Numbered from the stretch's first letter, positions 31,515 to 42,329 are shown. The stretch is 64,000 bases of DNA from Bolinopsis microptera (GCF_026151205.1 NC_087075.1:10090303-10154302), one strand, 5' to 3'. Program-made: numbers and translations. Notes: a model not told the origin generated them from the letters alone.

Positions 31515-32111
31515 CTTCCAAAACACTATGCATAAGTACTGCTAGTTCAAGCGCATTAACCATATACAAAGGACCTCAAAAAGCGCGCAACCACTCAAAA
31601 TGCGAGAGCGCAAAAGACGCGCGCAGCAAAACAACAAACAAAGCACAGTAAATATCGAGAAACACCTAGCGGAGCTGTTAGCCAGATAACAGTGGAAGTG
31701 GAAGTTTCTCGCATTATCAAACCCAATTTTCCGGGAGGCTGTTTCGACAGTTGACTTTCTATGGACTCAGAAAGTCCCCCGATGACGGAACATATGGCAG
31801 ATACTCCTAGGGGTATCGCCGTTCCACCGGGTCATAACAGCAATGTTATGTCTATTTGGTTCGTGCCGGCTCAGCGAGTCCCCATCCCAGCTGAGCTTTC
31901 GGTACACCTCCGCAACCAAAGGAGCTCCAAGAGACGTTAGCCACAAGGCGGACGTAGCCTCCCCGCATACCCGGGGAGGTAGAGTGAGCGCCCATCGACA
32001 AAAAAAAAAAAAAGAGTAAGATGTAACATTGCAACCTTTGTACTTAATTTCTTGCTAATATTTTATGATCTGTTGTTTTAATTGTATAAATGTGCCAACG
32101 GAGAACGCACT

Positions 32112-32318
32112 TTAAAGCACGAAAAAAAATGAACACACTTCACGCACTTTTCCCGAAAAAATGACGCACGAACCAACTATGGTCTTGAACGGTGCGAGAG
32201 TCTTGGTAATGTCTTTTGCTAACTCAGTGTCTCCCGAGCTCCAACGGGTTTTGTAGTCTCGTTGCAGTCTGAGTTCCTTTCCGTGCTTCAATAAACAACA
32301 ATAACTACGTCTGACCAT
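32112..32318 (-). pseudogene. hAT transposase fragment, internally deleted
   Basis: Minus strand. It starts MVRRSYCCLLKHGKELRLQR, as in the fragment at 33973-34263, then jumps from TRWSS to GDTELAKDITKTLAPFKT, losing about 40 residues that the other copy keeps. It ends in unrelated sequence. It lies in the inner hAT relative whose right end is at about 32598. Dead. Confidence 0.75.
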
Positions 32319-32598
32319 ACAACCTCCAAGTTACTTACTAGATGCGATAACGCAAAATTTCAATCTTCACTGCCACAAATTCATACGCACATACCATCAC
32401 ACTGCAAATTATGCTAGCAGTAGCACTGGGTTTTAACTTTACAGACAGAGAAATAGATACAAAAAATGTGTTAAATTTTGGCCATTTTACCATAATAAAA
32501 ATTGGTTGATTATCGCGATAATTCTCGAAAATTGTCGTGATAATCTATAACGATTTTTGGGAAATTTTCGTCGATAATATCGGTTAGTAACCCTAATC

Positions 32599-33972
32599 TT
32601 GATAGCTTTGAGCAACTTAAGTTCGTGACTTTCAAGTGTCACAATACTATTACTATAATTACTACACTGGTGAATTTTGTAAATTCATTAAGTAAAACCT
32701 ACAGGAGGATATGACAATTAGGGTTAAGTTTGACCCAATTTCTCGTGCTAACCAGGTTCTACCATGTACTGTGCCAGGAGCCGTTGGGACGCTTAATGTA
32801 AATATTTCACCCCGGGTTTGACCAGGTGACACTGCTTTAGTATCGGTTGTTATCTATCATACGTTCAATAATCACTGTTCTAACAGTGACCTGTTACTCT
32901 GGTCGGCACCTCTGCCGCATCTGCATGAGATCAAATGAGAAACTGAGAGGGTGCACGTGAACGCTAACAGGGTGCATAGGTGCATACTGCATAGTGAAGC
33001 AAATAAATAGTTGCCTGTTTAAATTCCTTTCCCATTTATCGTCTTAGTTGACAATTCCATTTTCAATCAATCTTCAGTCAGGACTTTAAACCAGGGGGAG
33101 GGCAGGGGGAAGCGATCCATAATTGGCTTCCGTACGGCAAATATAGAGTGGTGTGAAGCGTTTATACACACGTTCATCAAGTTATTCTGTTATACACAAT
33201 TTTAAGCTTCTTTGTTAATAATAGCCTCGCGATGCTAAGGAGAATATTTCGACTAATGTTAAGGTTCGCTGAGACATATTGACGGGGCAAATTTTACATT
33301 TTCTTATTGTCCTGCTGGTTTGTTGACCAGCCTCATAGAGCTAGCTCCTTGAGGCTGGTGATCAGTAAACCTACAATTTATTGCATATTTTTTACACACT
33401 CACCTAACCAGCTGATGGGCATATTGATTATCATGACATAAATGTTATTTATAATGAATCTGGTTACTACATCAAAACCCCAATTTACCATGGAATTTGG
33501 ACGTGTCACAGTTCAAATTTGAGTGAGCCACCCTGTCAGGCTGTCAATAGGTGTCTAGGAGTTAGTCGGCTCGTAAATGTAAAACCATCGGATATGACCG
33601 GTGCCAGGGTTTCTAATAATAAATAATGATCATAGTTCCATACCTCAGCTCTGGTAGCCATTCCCACGATAGAAATCCTATCTTGATTCAAGTCCGTGAT
33701 GAATGGATTTCCAGTAGATTTCATTCGAAGTCGAATCATTTCGAGCTTATCTTGATAGCTTTGAGCTATTGTAAACCAAATTGCTCCTCTTCTCACTAAC
33801 TATCGGACGATTTACGTACTAAAGATCGACAACTAAAGTTCGTGGAATTCGAGTGTCACTATACTACTATACTAATGAACGTTATAAATTCGAGATCCTG
33901 GTGGAACCTACAGGTGGACATGACAAGGATTAAGTTTGACCGATTTTCCCGAGCTTAATTACTGTCAATAAA
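32599..33972. other. DNA between the two hAT right ends; unknown ORF at 33536-33796
   Basis: 32599-32770 and 33752-33960 are related (CTTGATAGCTTTGAGC, AAGTTCGTG, CCTACAGG-GGA-ATGACAA, TTAAGTTTGACC), so the inner hAT relative inserted into a repeated sequence. An 86-codon minus-strand ORF at 33536-33796 contains STGNPFITDLNQDRISIVGM and YDHYLLLETLAPV. It looks better than random in composition, but I recognise no family. Elsewhere in this stretch nothing is recognised. Confidence 0.45.
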
Positions 33973-34263
33973 CTAAATAATCACTTCTGCTTGAGCGAGC
34001 ATGCTTTCTCTTTTACACAAAAACTCAGTTACATTCTTGAACGGTGCGAGAGTCTTGGTTATATCTTTAGCTAACTCAGTCTCTCCTGCATCCAGCTTTA
34101 GATTGCCTAGCTCCAAGTCATCTAAAATTCTGTGCACTGCATCAGTTATCCGGTCATATCTCTCCAAAATACTGCACACTGAGCTCCAACAGGTTTTGTA
34201 GTCTCGTTGCAGTCTGAGTTCCTTTCCGTGCTTTAACAAACAACAATAACTACGTCTGACCAT
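33973..34263 (-). pseudogene. hAT transposase fragment
   Basis: Minus strand, 96 codons: RRSYCCLLKHGKELRLQRDY, TCWSSVCSILERYDRITDAV and GETELAKDITKTLAPFKNVT. The pattern R-W-S, an L-ER-D-I-A helix, then L-D-D followed by a KTLAPF segment fits the central insertion/helix region of hAT transposases. The N-terminal BED finger, the DDE residues and the C-terminal dimerisation region are absent. The sequence is cut at its upstream side by the foldback element at 34285-34930. Confidence 0.75.
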
Positions 34264-34284
34264 ATGTTTGTTGTTTGTTTGTTT

Positions 34285-34930
34285 CAGGAGGTGACCGGGA
34301 CATGAATTCAGGCCTGACCGGGACCGGGACCGGGATACAAAATGTGACTTGACCGGGACCGGGACCGGGACCGGGACTGAGATCTCCTGAGATTATCAAT
34401 TTACCGGGACCGGGATGAAAAATGTGACTTGACCGGGACCGGGACCGGGACCGGGATAGCTCAAAATTGCCAATCCCGGTACCGGGATTCCCGGTACCGG
34501 GAATTCCGGTCGATTACTGGTTAATTCATGATCATAATTTATTACTCAAACTTGTTTAGCAATTTTAAACATTGTTGTATATATAGTTTCTAAAGTTTCT
34601 AGCCTAAAGTTTGATGCTTCAATTTGTTCGCAAGTTAAGAGTCTAAAGAGAAATTCTCCAAGAGAAATCATTGTTGTATATGGCTCAGAGGATGTTTAAA
34701 GATGAAATTCACAATGAATGAAAGGAAAAACTTGAAATCACAGTGAATGAAATTATGTAAAAGATCCCGGTCAAAATCCCGGCAAATTTGAGTGATTGAC
34801 CGGGACCGGGACCGGGATCACAAATAAATAAATCAGCATTTGACCGGGACCGGGACTGGGACCGGGATAGCTTAAAATTGCCAATCCCGGTACCGGGATT
34901 CCCGGAACCGGGAATCCCGGTCACCTCCTG
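34285..34930. mobile_element. hAT-like foldback element built of GGGACC repeats, 646 bp
   Basis: Ends CAGGAGGTGACCGGGA and TCCCGGTCACCTCCTG are exact inverses (16 bp). They are flanked by GTTTGTTT at 34277-34284 and 34931-34938, an 8-bp duplication. Both sides inside carry arrays of GACCGGGACC with ACAAAATGTGACTTGACC spacers and CCCGGTACCGGGA on the other strand. The middle (34520-34740) is AT-rich. It encodes no transposase. It sits inside the hAT relic, the second nesting level in this block. Confidence 0.85.
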
Positions 34931-35551
34931 GTTTGTTTATAGAACCCGTCCCCAATCTCGTATCGGAAAATGACTAAACTCAGGTCGGAGTGTGAATACG
35001 GGTGGACCATATAACAACCTCCAAGTTACTTATTAGATGCGATAACGCAACATTTCAATTTTCACTGCCACAAATTCATACACATTACATACTACACAGC
35101 ACGTCAGCATACCATCATGTCAGTATCACACTGCAAATTATGCTAGCACTGGGTTTCAACTTTAGTTAATACAAACAGAGAAATATTCTAAATGTGGCCA
35201 TTTTACCATATTAATAAAAATTGGTTGATTATCGCGATAATTATCGAAAATTATCGCGATAATCGATAACGGTTTTTGGGAAATTATCGCCGATAATTAT
35301 CGGCCGGTAATATCGGTTGGCAACCCTAGTTCGAGCGCGCGAAAAGTGGCATGCAACGTATGTCAAGGGTGAAACGACCGTGGGGGTCGCAACGTCAAAC
35401 GTGATACAAATATTCATTAGTTTAACTTTAGAAGAAACAGATACTTGAAAATGTCACAAAGTTAGAAACTACTGCTTCGATTTCCCAAACAAATTTAAAC
35501 TTTTTTATTAAGTCAATTTATTATATTAAGTAAAATTGTTCAGACATTTTA

Positions 35552-35636
35552 TTGACCTGGGGACTATGATAATGTTCATAAATAAAGATGCGGCCGGTGG
35601 AATAACAGGTTGAACGCCGCTCAGCTCAGGCAGTAA
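35552..35636 (+). mobile_element. TTACCTGGG miniature element, diverged copy
   Basis: TTGACCTGGGGACTATGATA, then GTGGAATAACAGGTTGAACG and CAGGCAGTAA. Flanks ACATTTTA and ACATTTGC agree at six of eight positions, compatible with an old 8-bp duplication. Confidence 0.6.
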
Positions 35637-36239
35637 ACATTTGCATTTTATGAAACGTTGTTCATTATATTTACACGTTTTACGTAATTATGACATTATT
35701 TTATCAACATTTATTTTTGAAATTTATAAAAATTAAAAATTTATAAAATTTATTATAAAATTTATAAGATTTATAAAATTTATAAAATTTATAGGATTTG
35801 TAAAATTTATAAAATAAATTTTATAAATTTTTCGGCGGTCGCGCGCTACTGGCACTGCAAGCGAGATCAGGGCTCTGGTTAGAGCAAAATACAAATCAAG
35901 AGAGGAAAATACGTAGCTGCATAAAGTGAATAAACGAGCAACTCATCAATGTTGAATGTTGATGGTATTCCCAACAGATTCGAATTATGTCGATTTAGTC
36001 ACGACAAAAGTGGTCACTAGTTAGTCACTAGCCGGCTACATCAACATGTAATGTGTCTGTATCAAACTCACAGTTATACAGATACACCCAAGCAATGTCT
36101 ACTAGAAAACTGCAAACATTCACATGACGTGACTTACCGGGTAAGTTACCCTACTTAATTGTGCGAGAAGGTGAACAAATGCAAAGATGTGGAAATGAAA
36201 TAATATGTATTCTCTCACGATCAGTGTGTAACTGTCCGG
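35637..36239. other. AT-rich spacer with a TTTATAAAAT microsatellite
   Basis: 35700-35830 is built of ATTTATAAAATTTATAAAAT-type repeats. The rest contains no recognised gene. A minus-strand ORF at 36120-36317 is not coding-like. Confidence 0.5.
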
Positions 36240-36366
36240 GGGGATACCAATGGCATAAATGGCATAATGGAGAATTGGCCAATAAAAATTCCATTTATGC
36301 CATAAAACGTATGCCATTTATGCCATTTTATGACATTCTATGCCATTTGTACCCCCCCCCCCCCCA
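36240..36366. repeat. ATGGCATAAA inverted motif cluster and C-homopolymer
   Basis: TGGCATAAATGGCATAATGG at the left is followed by inverse TTATGCCATAAA, TATGCCATTTATGCCATTTT and CTATGCCATTTG. It ends in a run of about 15 C at 36350-36365. It could fold into a hairpin. Confidence 0.7.
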
Positions 36367-36459
36367 ACTGTCCATAATGTAAAAGTTGTTATCTCACTCT
36401 TGTTTACGCTAATATAATGCATTAAATAGGGGTGCAATAACTGGGAGGGAGATAACTAT

Positions 36460-36935
36460 TGTTATCACATTATAAGCAGTGATGTAACTGCTTAATGTCT
36501 CGTCTTATAACTCGTTTTATCCAACTCGTCAAACTCGTTGGATAAAACTATTTTCACAACTCAAAGTTTGTGAAAATAATGTTATCACATTATAAGCAGT
36601 GATGTAACTGCTTAATGTCAATTGTTAAGACAATCAATCTATATTAAAACTTTATAACAAACCGGAATTGGAACCCTAGCGAATTCAATACGGACAACAG
36701 CTCATGAGGGTAATGGAAATATTTCTACGAACTTAGTGATAGCTTGATAGTGAAACGCGTATACAAAGGATACCACAATGCGGGCAACATGCCGCAAGCT
36801 CTAAGTCACAAAAGGCCACTGAGCTGCAAAATTTTGCCACTACCCGATAGATCTAAATAAAAGATGTAAAGTGATTTAAACATCATTCTGTCCGATAACC
36901 ATAATATTCCTTAGGACCACTTGTTCCAAAACCAC
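36460..36935 (+). repeat. 39-bp direct duplication and second copy of the 20690-21030 repeat
   Basis: GTTATCACATTATAAGCAGT followed by GATGTAACTGCTTAATGTC occurs at about 36456 and 36579. From 36617 to 36935 the sequence follows the dispersed repeat at 20690-21030 block by block. Confidence 0.7.
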
Positions 36936-37097
36936 GTGCCTAAGAACAAATTGTTGTTCTTAGGTATGTGTAGATTGTAGAATGTTTTAAAATAACCGTT
37001 TATAAACGGTTATGATATGGGGCAAGCCAGAAACGCGCATACTTACTTTACCGTTCTATCTATCATCAGAAGACGTTAAGAAGTTAAGAAGTTAAGA

Positions 37098-38396
37098 CCG
37101 CCAAACGGTGCCCGCGGGGCAGCCACGCCCATATTTGGTCCAAATTAGGCCCAATTTAGCCAAATACCCTCAACATGCCCGAAACCCAGGTATTAGGTGC
37201 TCTACTTGTAGCTAGTGGTCCCCTGAACTCGTATATGTCTTTTCATTAAGATTGGACAAAAAATGACCGAGTTATGAGCCAAAAACCGTATGACCATATT
37301 TTGGCATACGCATCAAATTTGATCGATTTTGGCCCATAAATTGGTCAAATATCAATATTTTTGAATGAAACCAACTTTATATGGAAGGTAAGCCTATACT
37401 ACACATCCTCTATGATTATCAGCTCAGTATCTACCTAACCGTGGATTCTGTGTTCAAATAATCGCAAATGAGCGATTTTGTTCATTTTTTGCAATTATTT
37501 GATTACAGAATCCACAGTTAGGTAGATACTGAGCTGATAATCATAGATTAACTCATCAGCAACAACAGTGAAATCATTGAATTAATCACGAACGAAAGTC
37601 AAGTCCACCTCACGAGAGTCGTTGCTAGATTTGCCACTACGTGTTTTAACAACCGCAAGAAATTCGTCGACTCTCTGGCCAGTACATGAATAATAAACAT
37701 CACTGTACCAGCGCTGTTTCTTTTCGCGCAACAATGAGTGCAGAGTGACCTGGCTCAAGCATTACAGCATTACCAAGGCGACTGTAAACAAAATATTTAT
37801 TGTCAAAATCTTTATTTTTCACTTTGGTTTAAGTTATATAATATAATAAATTTAAATCATATGATATTGTTATTATCTTAACAGTTACTATTGTAACTAA
37901 AGATTTTAAATTTGTATTCCTTGTATTCCTTGTATTCCTTGTATTCCTTGTATTCCTATTCCTAGAGGATGTGTAGTATAGGCTTACCTTCCATATAAAG
38001 TTGGTTTCATTCAAAAATATTGATATTTGACCAATTTATGGGCCAAAATCGATCAAATTTGATGCGTATGCCCAAATATGGTCATACGGTTTTTGGCTCA
38101 TAACTCGGTCATTTTTTGTCCAATCTTAATAAAAAAAGTCATATACGAGTTAAGGGGACCACTAGCTACAAGTAGAGTACCTAAAATCTGGTTTTTGGGC
38201 ATGTTCAGGCTATTTGGCTGAATTGGGCCTAATTTGGACCAAATATGGGTGTGGCTGCCCCGCGGGCACCGTTTGGCGGTTGGGGTCCCGGACCCCCTCA
38301 AAAGTTCGGTCACCGGTCCTAGTTTGTTGGTCAACTGCTATCTCGAAACCAAGTTTCACAAAAAAATCAGGGCGAACCCCCCCCCCCCCCCCCCCT
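37098..38396. mobile_element. Foldback element with poly-C end, copy 1
   Basis: A block from CCGCCAAACGGTGCCCGCGG through TAGCTAGTGGTCCCCTGAAC to CCAACTTTATATGGAAGG (37098-37390) is repeated in reverse at 37985-38277. The right arm is longer and ends GTTTCACAAAAAAATCAGGG, then a run of about 20 C. Inner hairpin arms around CAGTATCTACCTAAC lie at 37420-37545. A (TTGTATTCC)n microsatellite sits at 37912-37960. A related copy with G-run and the same blocks is at 53470-54230, and an internally deleted one at 50930-51140. No coding capacity. Both full copies abut TTAAGAAG. Confidence 0.75.
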
Positions 38397-39438
38397 TAAG
38401 AAGTTAAGAAGTTAAGAAGTTAAGAAGTTAAGAAGTTAAGAAGTTAAGAAGTTAAGAAGTTAAGAAGTTAAGAAGTTAAGAAGTTAAGAAGTTAGGAAGT
38501 TAAGAAGTTAAGAAGTTAAGAAGTTAAGAAGTTAAGAAGTTAAGAAGTTAAGAAGTTAAGAAGTTAAGAAGTTGAGAAGTTAAGAAGTTAAGAAGTTAAG
38601 AAGTTAAGAAGTTAAGAAGTTAAGAAGTTAAGAAGTTAAAAAGTTAAGAAGTTAAGAAGTTAAGAAGTTAAGAAGTTAAGAAGTTAAGAAGTTAAGAAGT
38701 TAAGAAGTTAAGAAGTTAAGAAGTTAAGAAGTTAAGAAGTTAAGAAGTTAAGAAGTTAAGAAGTTAAGAAGTTAAGATAAGAAGTTAAGAAGTTAAGAAG
38801 TTAAGAAGTTAAGAAGTTAAGAAGTTAAGAAGTTAAGAAGTTCAGAAGTTAAGAAGTTAAGAAGTTAAGAAGTTAAGAAGTTAAGAAGTTAAGAAGTTAA
38901 GAAGTTAAGAAATTAAGAAGTTAAGAAGTTAAGAAGTTAAGAAGTTAAGAAGTTAAGAAGTTAAGAAGTTCAGAAGTTAAGAAGTTAAGAAGTTAAGAAG
39001 TTAAGAAGTTAAGAAGTTAAGAAGTTAAGAAGTTAAGAAGTTAAGAAATTAAGAAGTTAAGAAGTTAAGAAGTTAAGAAGTTAAGAAGTTAGGAAGTTAA
39101 GAAGTTAAGAAGTTAAGAAGTTAAGAAGTTAAGAAGTTAAGAAGTTAAGAAGTTAAGAAGTTAAGAAGTTGAGAAGTTAAGAAGTTAAGAAGTTAAGAAG
39201 TTAAGAAGTTAAGAAGTTAAGATAAGAAGTTAAGAAGTTAAGAAGTTAAGAAGTTAAGAAGTTAAGAAGTTAAGAAGTTAAGAAGTTAAGAAGTTCAGAA
39301 GTTAAGAAGTTAAGAAGTTAAGAAGTTAAGAAGTTAAGAAGTTAAGAAGTTAAGAAATTAAGAAGTTAAGAAGTTAAGAAGTTAAGAAGTTAAGAAGTTA
39401 GGAAGTTAAGAAGTTAAAAAGTTAAGAAGTTAAGAAGT
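38397..39438 (+). repeat. TTAAGAAG satellite, about 130 copies
   Basis: Perfect 8-bp units with sparse variants (TTAGGAAG, TTGAGAAG, TTCAGAAG, AATTAAG, AAGATAAG). The variants recur in the same order about every 310 bp (for example the series near 38490-38911 and 39090-39355), so larger blocks have been copied within the array. Three more units stand at 37074-37096 on the other side of the foldback element, so the element lies within the satellite. Confidence 0.95.
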
Positions 39439-40117
39439 AAAACTGCACAGAAAAGTATTGAAGAGACGGGTGTGATGGTTATTTATTCTATCAGTATCCA
39501 CAAGTATTATAGACATACAATGGATAGACTATTGTGGAATTGTGCAGTAGGTGAAATCAGTGTTATTATTGATTGCCACTTCTCAGATCTTCAGATACTT
39601 GTCACAAACGTTGTCGGATCTATAGTTATTGATTTGTGATTAGCTTGTTATTGAACTATTTATACTATTGAATGGACTGCTTTCTGGAACGTCCTGGAAC
39701 GTCCTGGAACGTCCTGCGAACAAATTGCCGGGACCTTCGTATAGTAAACGGTCGGCCGTTTCAAAACAGTGCAATGAGACTGCTTCCGTTCGAGTGGCCA
39801 TGAATTTGGGAAAGCGACGTTCTACACAGATAATGGGAATTTTAGATATAGCATAGAAGTTTTGATTGATGGAAAAATTTGATAATATGTCATATCTTGT
39901 TATTATGGACCCCCATCAGCATTCAGCCTGTGTCGGATGTTATAATTTGAGATCACATCATCATGGCCGGGGACATGAGCCGATAAAATTGAATATTTAA
40001 CGAATATATTTCATTTAACTTAGCTCTGCAAAAATATTGTCTTTCGCCGTGATTTTCATGAGTGTTAAATCACTCTACATACAGTCGATTTTAGAAATTT
40101 TTCTAAAAGGGCCCCGA
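39439..40117. other. Spacer, no recognised gene
   Basis: Contains a small triplication of GGAACGTCCT at 39686-39716. The 62-codon ORF at 39668-39856 spans it and resembles nothing known. Confidence 0.4.
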
Positions 40118-40390
40118 CATATGGACTCTGATTCCGAATCACCCCCTATGACATAGGGTTAAAATGCTCCCCTGGCAAGATATTGGCGAAAAACTATCTC
40201 GATCACGTGATATGACCGTATAAATAATGAAGTTGGTCTAATTTCTCGTTAGGGTTAGGGTTTCAGTATATGCTTTTGTTAAAGACTGGGTTTGGGTTAG
40301 GGTTAGGATCAGATAAGAGGACTAGGATTTCGATCAGTCATTCAGAGCCATCAAGAGAACGTGTTTTAAAAGTCACGTGACAGTCGAGTG
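40118..40390 (-). repeat. Telomere-like-run repeat, diverged copy 4
   Basis: GATTCCGAATCACCCCCTAT at the left is the inverse of the right end of the 25370-25660 copy. GTTAGGGTTAGGGTTTCAG and TTGGGTTAGGGTTAGGATC follow, then AAAAGTCACGTGACAG. The middle differs from the other copies. Confidence 0.6.
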
Positions 40391-40869
40391 TAGAGTGATT
40401 AATCATCATCCCGTGATTTTCGTGATTTGGTGCCACTGGTGGAGTGGTGGTGCACGTTTCTGCGGGCGCCAGCACTGGGATCGGATTAAGGAATATTAAT
40501 TATTAATATTAGTGTATCGGACTAATTATATTTGGAACATTAACTTTGTCATCAGTAAGGTATGTGCAAAAATCGGCTATTTCTTGCTCTGAGCTGAGTT
40601 CGACCCATGAAGAACCTTCGAACCGTAAAGTGGAAATTATAACCATTACATAGTTATACCACATCAAAAAATTCCAAAAACAAAATTAGAAGCAAGATAT
40701 CAACCAGCTGATATACAGCTCCAATCCGGGAGTTGGTATAGAAGCATTGTAATAAACACGTCAATATCCCTATCACTATCAGAGTCATTTCACAAGAACT
40801 ATCAACAATTTGAGTGCGAGTGTCTTAGTTATACTTAGTAACATTCGGTTTATTATATTTATAGTTGTA
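40391..40869. other. AT-rich spacer
   Basis: No gene, RNA or mobile element end recognised. Confidence 0.4.
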
Positions 40870-41045
40870 TAATATTAATAAGTTATAATAATAGCAGTCG
40901 ATTATCCACCTATTCACTGCATTACATGAAAAACTACTAATACTATACAAGTTGTATAATAGTTTCCCATGTAATTGTAATGGCAATGCAGTGAATATGT
41001 GGAGAATCGACTGCTATTATTATAACTTATAAATATTATTATTAA
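40870..41045. repeat. Inverted repeat, about 60-bp arms
   Basis: AAGTTATAATAATAGCAGTC with GATTATCCACCTATTCACTG at 40878-40920 pairs with CAGTGAATATGTGGAGAATC and GACTGCTATTATTATAACTT at 40990-41032. The inner part ACATGAAAAACTACTA is less well paired. Probably a small foldback element. Confidence 0.75.
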
Positions 41046-41297
41046 TATTATTATTATATTATTTTGTGAAATGATGATTGATTTTCAATGATTATTGTTG
41101 CATCAAGTTACCCAATCAGTGACGATTAGTTGGTGATGTGGGTGACTCATAGATAGAATCTGATTGAACTAAACGTTAGCTAAATCTAGGTGAGAGTTCA
41201 CATGACAACTAGGATTAAACAGGATTAAACAGGATTAAACATAAATTCGTCAATGACAGCCCTAACACTCACGTCTTAGTTAGTTAAACTTGCCTTA
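41046..41297. other. Spacer with triple AACAGGATTA
   Basis: AACAGGATTA is repeated about three times at 41217-41240. Otherwise nothing is recognised. Confidence 0.4.
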
Positions 41298-42150
41298 TTA
41301 TTTGGACGGACATAAATTGAACGCTGGAGGCCCTATAAACGTTCATCTTAATGTCCGTTCAAATAAAGTCCGTTTAAAATTTTTTTCCACTTCGAACTTT
41401 TTTTCCAAAATATGACAATTCTATGAGAACTTTATTGTGCCGTAAGTTAACGACGGAAAGGTCTCCTTGGTCTACCGGAGGCACAGAAAACTTTACTAGT
41501 ATATGATGTTTTCAAGGGTCACTTGGCGGAAAAAGTCAACGAAATTATGGCACTCAACAACATAGTTCATGAGCTAGTCCCCGCCAACATAACAAACTTG
41601 TTCCAGCCTCTAGATATTACGGTAAATCGTGTTGCCAAGGACATTGTCCGACGTTGTTATAGTTCATTTTACTCAGGGGAGGTAATGGAACATGAGTGCT
41701 AGGAAAGCTCCACGTGATGTTAAGGTTAACCTTAAGTTGTCTAAGATAAAACCACTTCACGCCGAATGGCTTGTAAAAGTTAACACTGAAATGCAGGACC
41801 GGGGTAGTTTGATAAAAAAAGGTTTCCATAAATCTAGAAATCACTGATGCTTTAAGCATAAACTATTTCATGCACGAAAACCCTTCTTTTTTATGAAGAT
41901 GATATGTAATATTAGACACTGATCATGTACACATATTTTAACATTTTTACTGCTTAACGACTGTTTTTCTTACTTACTGTATAAAAAACGGATTTAAAAA
42001 TCATTTGCTGAAATAAAATAACGTCAAAAAAAAGAAAAAAGTTCAGATTTTTGATGGTTTTGAATGCCTTCTAGCGTTCATATTAATGTCCGTTCATAAT
42101 TATGTCCGTTCATTTAATGTTCGTCCAAATAAGGTCCGATAAGGTAGTCA
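41298..42150 (+). mobile_element. Pogo-type DNA transposon remnant, about 0.85 kb
   Basis: The left block (ATTTGGACGGACATAAATTG, GAACGCTGGAGGCCC, GTCCGTTCAAATAAAGTCCG) and right block (GCGTTCATATTAATGTCCGT ... AAATAAGGTCCGATAAGGTA) are the hairpin-bearing ends seen solo at 14100, 21470 and 57285. The interior holds a C-terminal piece of a DDE transposase (41510-41860). The N-terminal helix-turn-helix and first DDE residues have been deleted. Confidence 0.7.
41510..41860 (+). pseudogene. Pogo/Tigger-type DDE transposase C-terminal fragment
   Basis: The frame reads VFKGHLAEKVNEIMALNNIV, then VPANITNLFQPLDITVNRVA and YSSFYSGEVMEHEC-stop. After a shift it continues DVKVNLKLSKIKPLHAEWLV with IKKGFHK. 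The segment VPAN-T-LFQPLD-TVN, followed by a K-P-HA-WL block, is the signature of DDE_1 transposases of the pogo group. It has a frameshift and a stop, so it is dead. Confidence 0.7.
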
Positions 42151-42329
42151 AAGCTAGCCGAGTTTCGTGTGTACGATAAAGTAGTCACTAGTCTGATTGT
42201 ACTACTACTCATTATAGCATTAAGCATTGTTGGAAAATTATCTCTTATCACTAATTATACGTTATCTTCTGTGTTAAGCGATAAGTTTATTTGTGTATCA
42301 CCATCCGGGGATGTAAAATATGGACCAGT

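Larger units (their letters stand above)
26109..32011 (+). mobile_element. I/Jockey-group non-LTR retrotransposon, 5.9 kb, with target duplication
   Basis: Flanked by AAGAGTAAGA on both sides (26099-26108 and 32012-32021). It ends in an A-run at about 31999-32011 and contains an intact endonuclease/RT/RNase H ORF. The 5' end lies within an ORF1 remnant with no untranslated leader, so it is probably 5'-truncated. The 3' untranslated region (31515-31998) holds a GC-rich block with GCGGACGTAGCCTCCCCGCA and CCCGGGGAGG. The A/C-rich plus strand contrasts with the surroundings. It inserted into the hAT-type element, so it is the younger of the two. Confidence 0.9.
25949..35328 (-). mobile_element. 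hAT-type element with nested insertions (9.4 kb), target duplication GTTCGAGC
   Basis: The left end TAGGGTTGCCATTATCGG and right end CGGTTGGCAACCCTA are inverted. GTTCGAGC flanks both sides exactly (25941-25948 and 35329-35336). Subterminal DNA at both ends is packed with ATCGCGATAAT / ATTATCGCGAT palindromes. The right part (33973-35328) carries a minus-strand hAT transposase piece. A second right end of the same family occurs inside at about 32598 (GGTTAGTAACCCTA), followed by ATCTTGAT; the same ATCTTGATAGCTTTGAGC stands uninterrupted at 33746. So an internally deleted relative (right part 32022-32598) is also present. A full non-LTR retrotransposon is inserted 150 bp from the left end. How two right ends came to share one left end (nested insertion or recombination) cannot be settled by eye. 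Confidence 0.8.
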
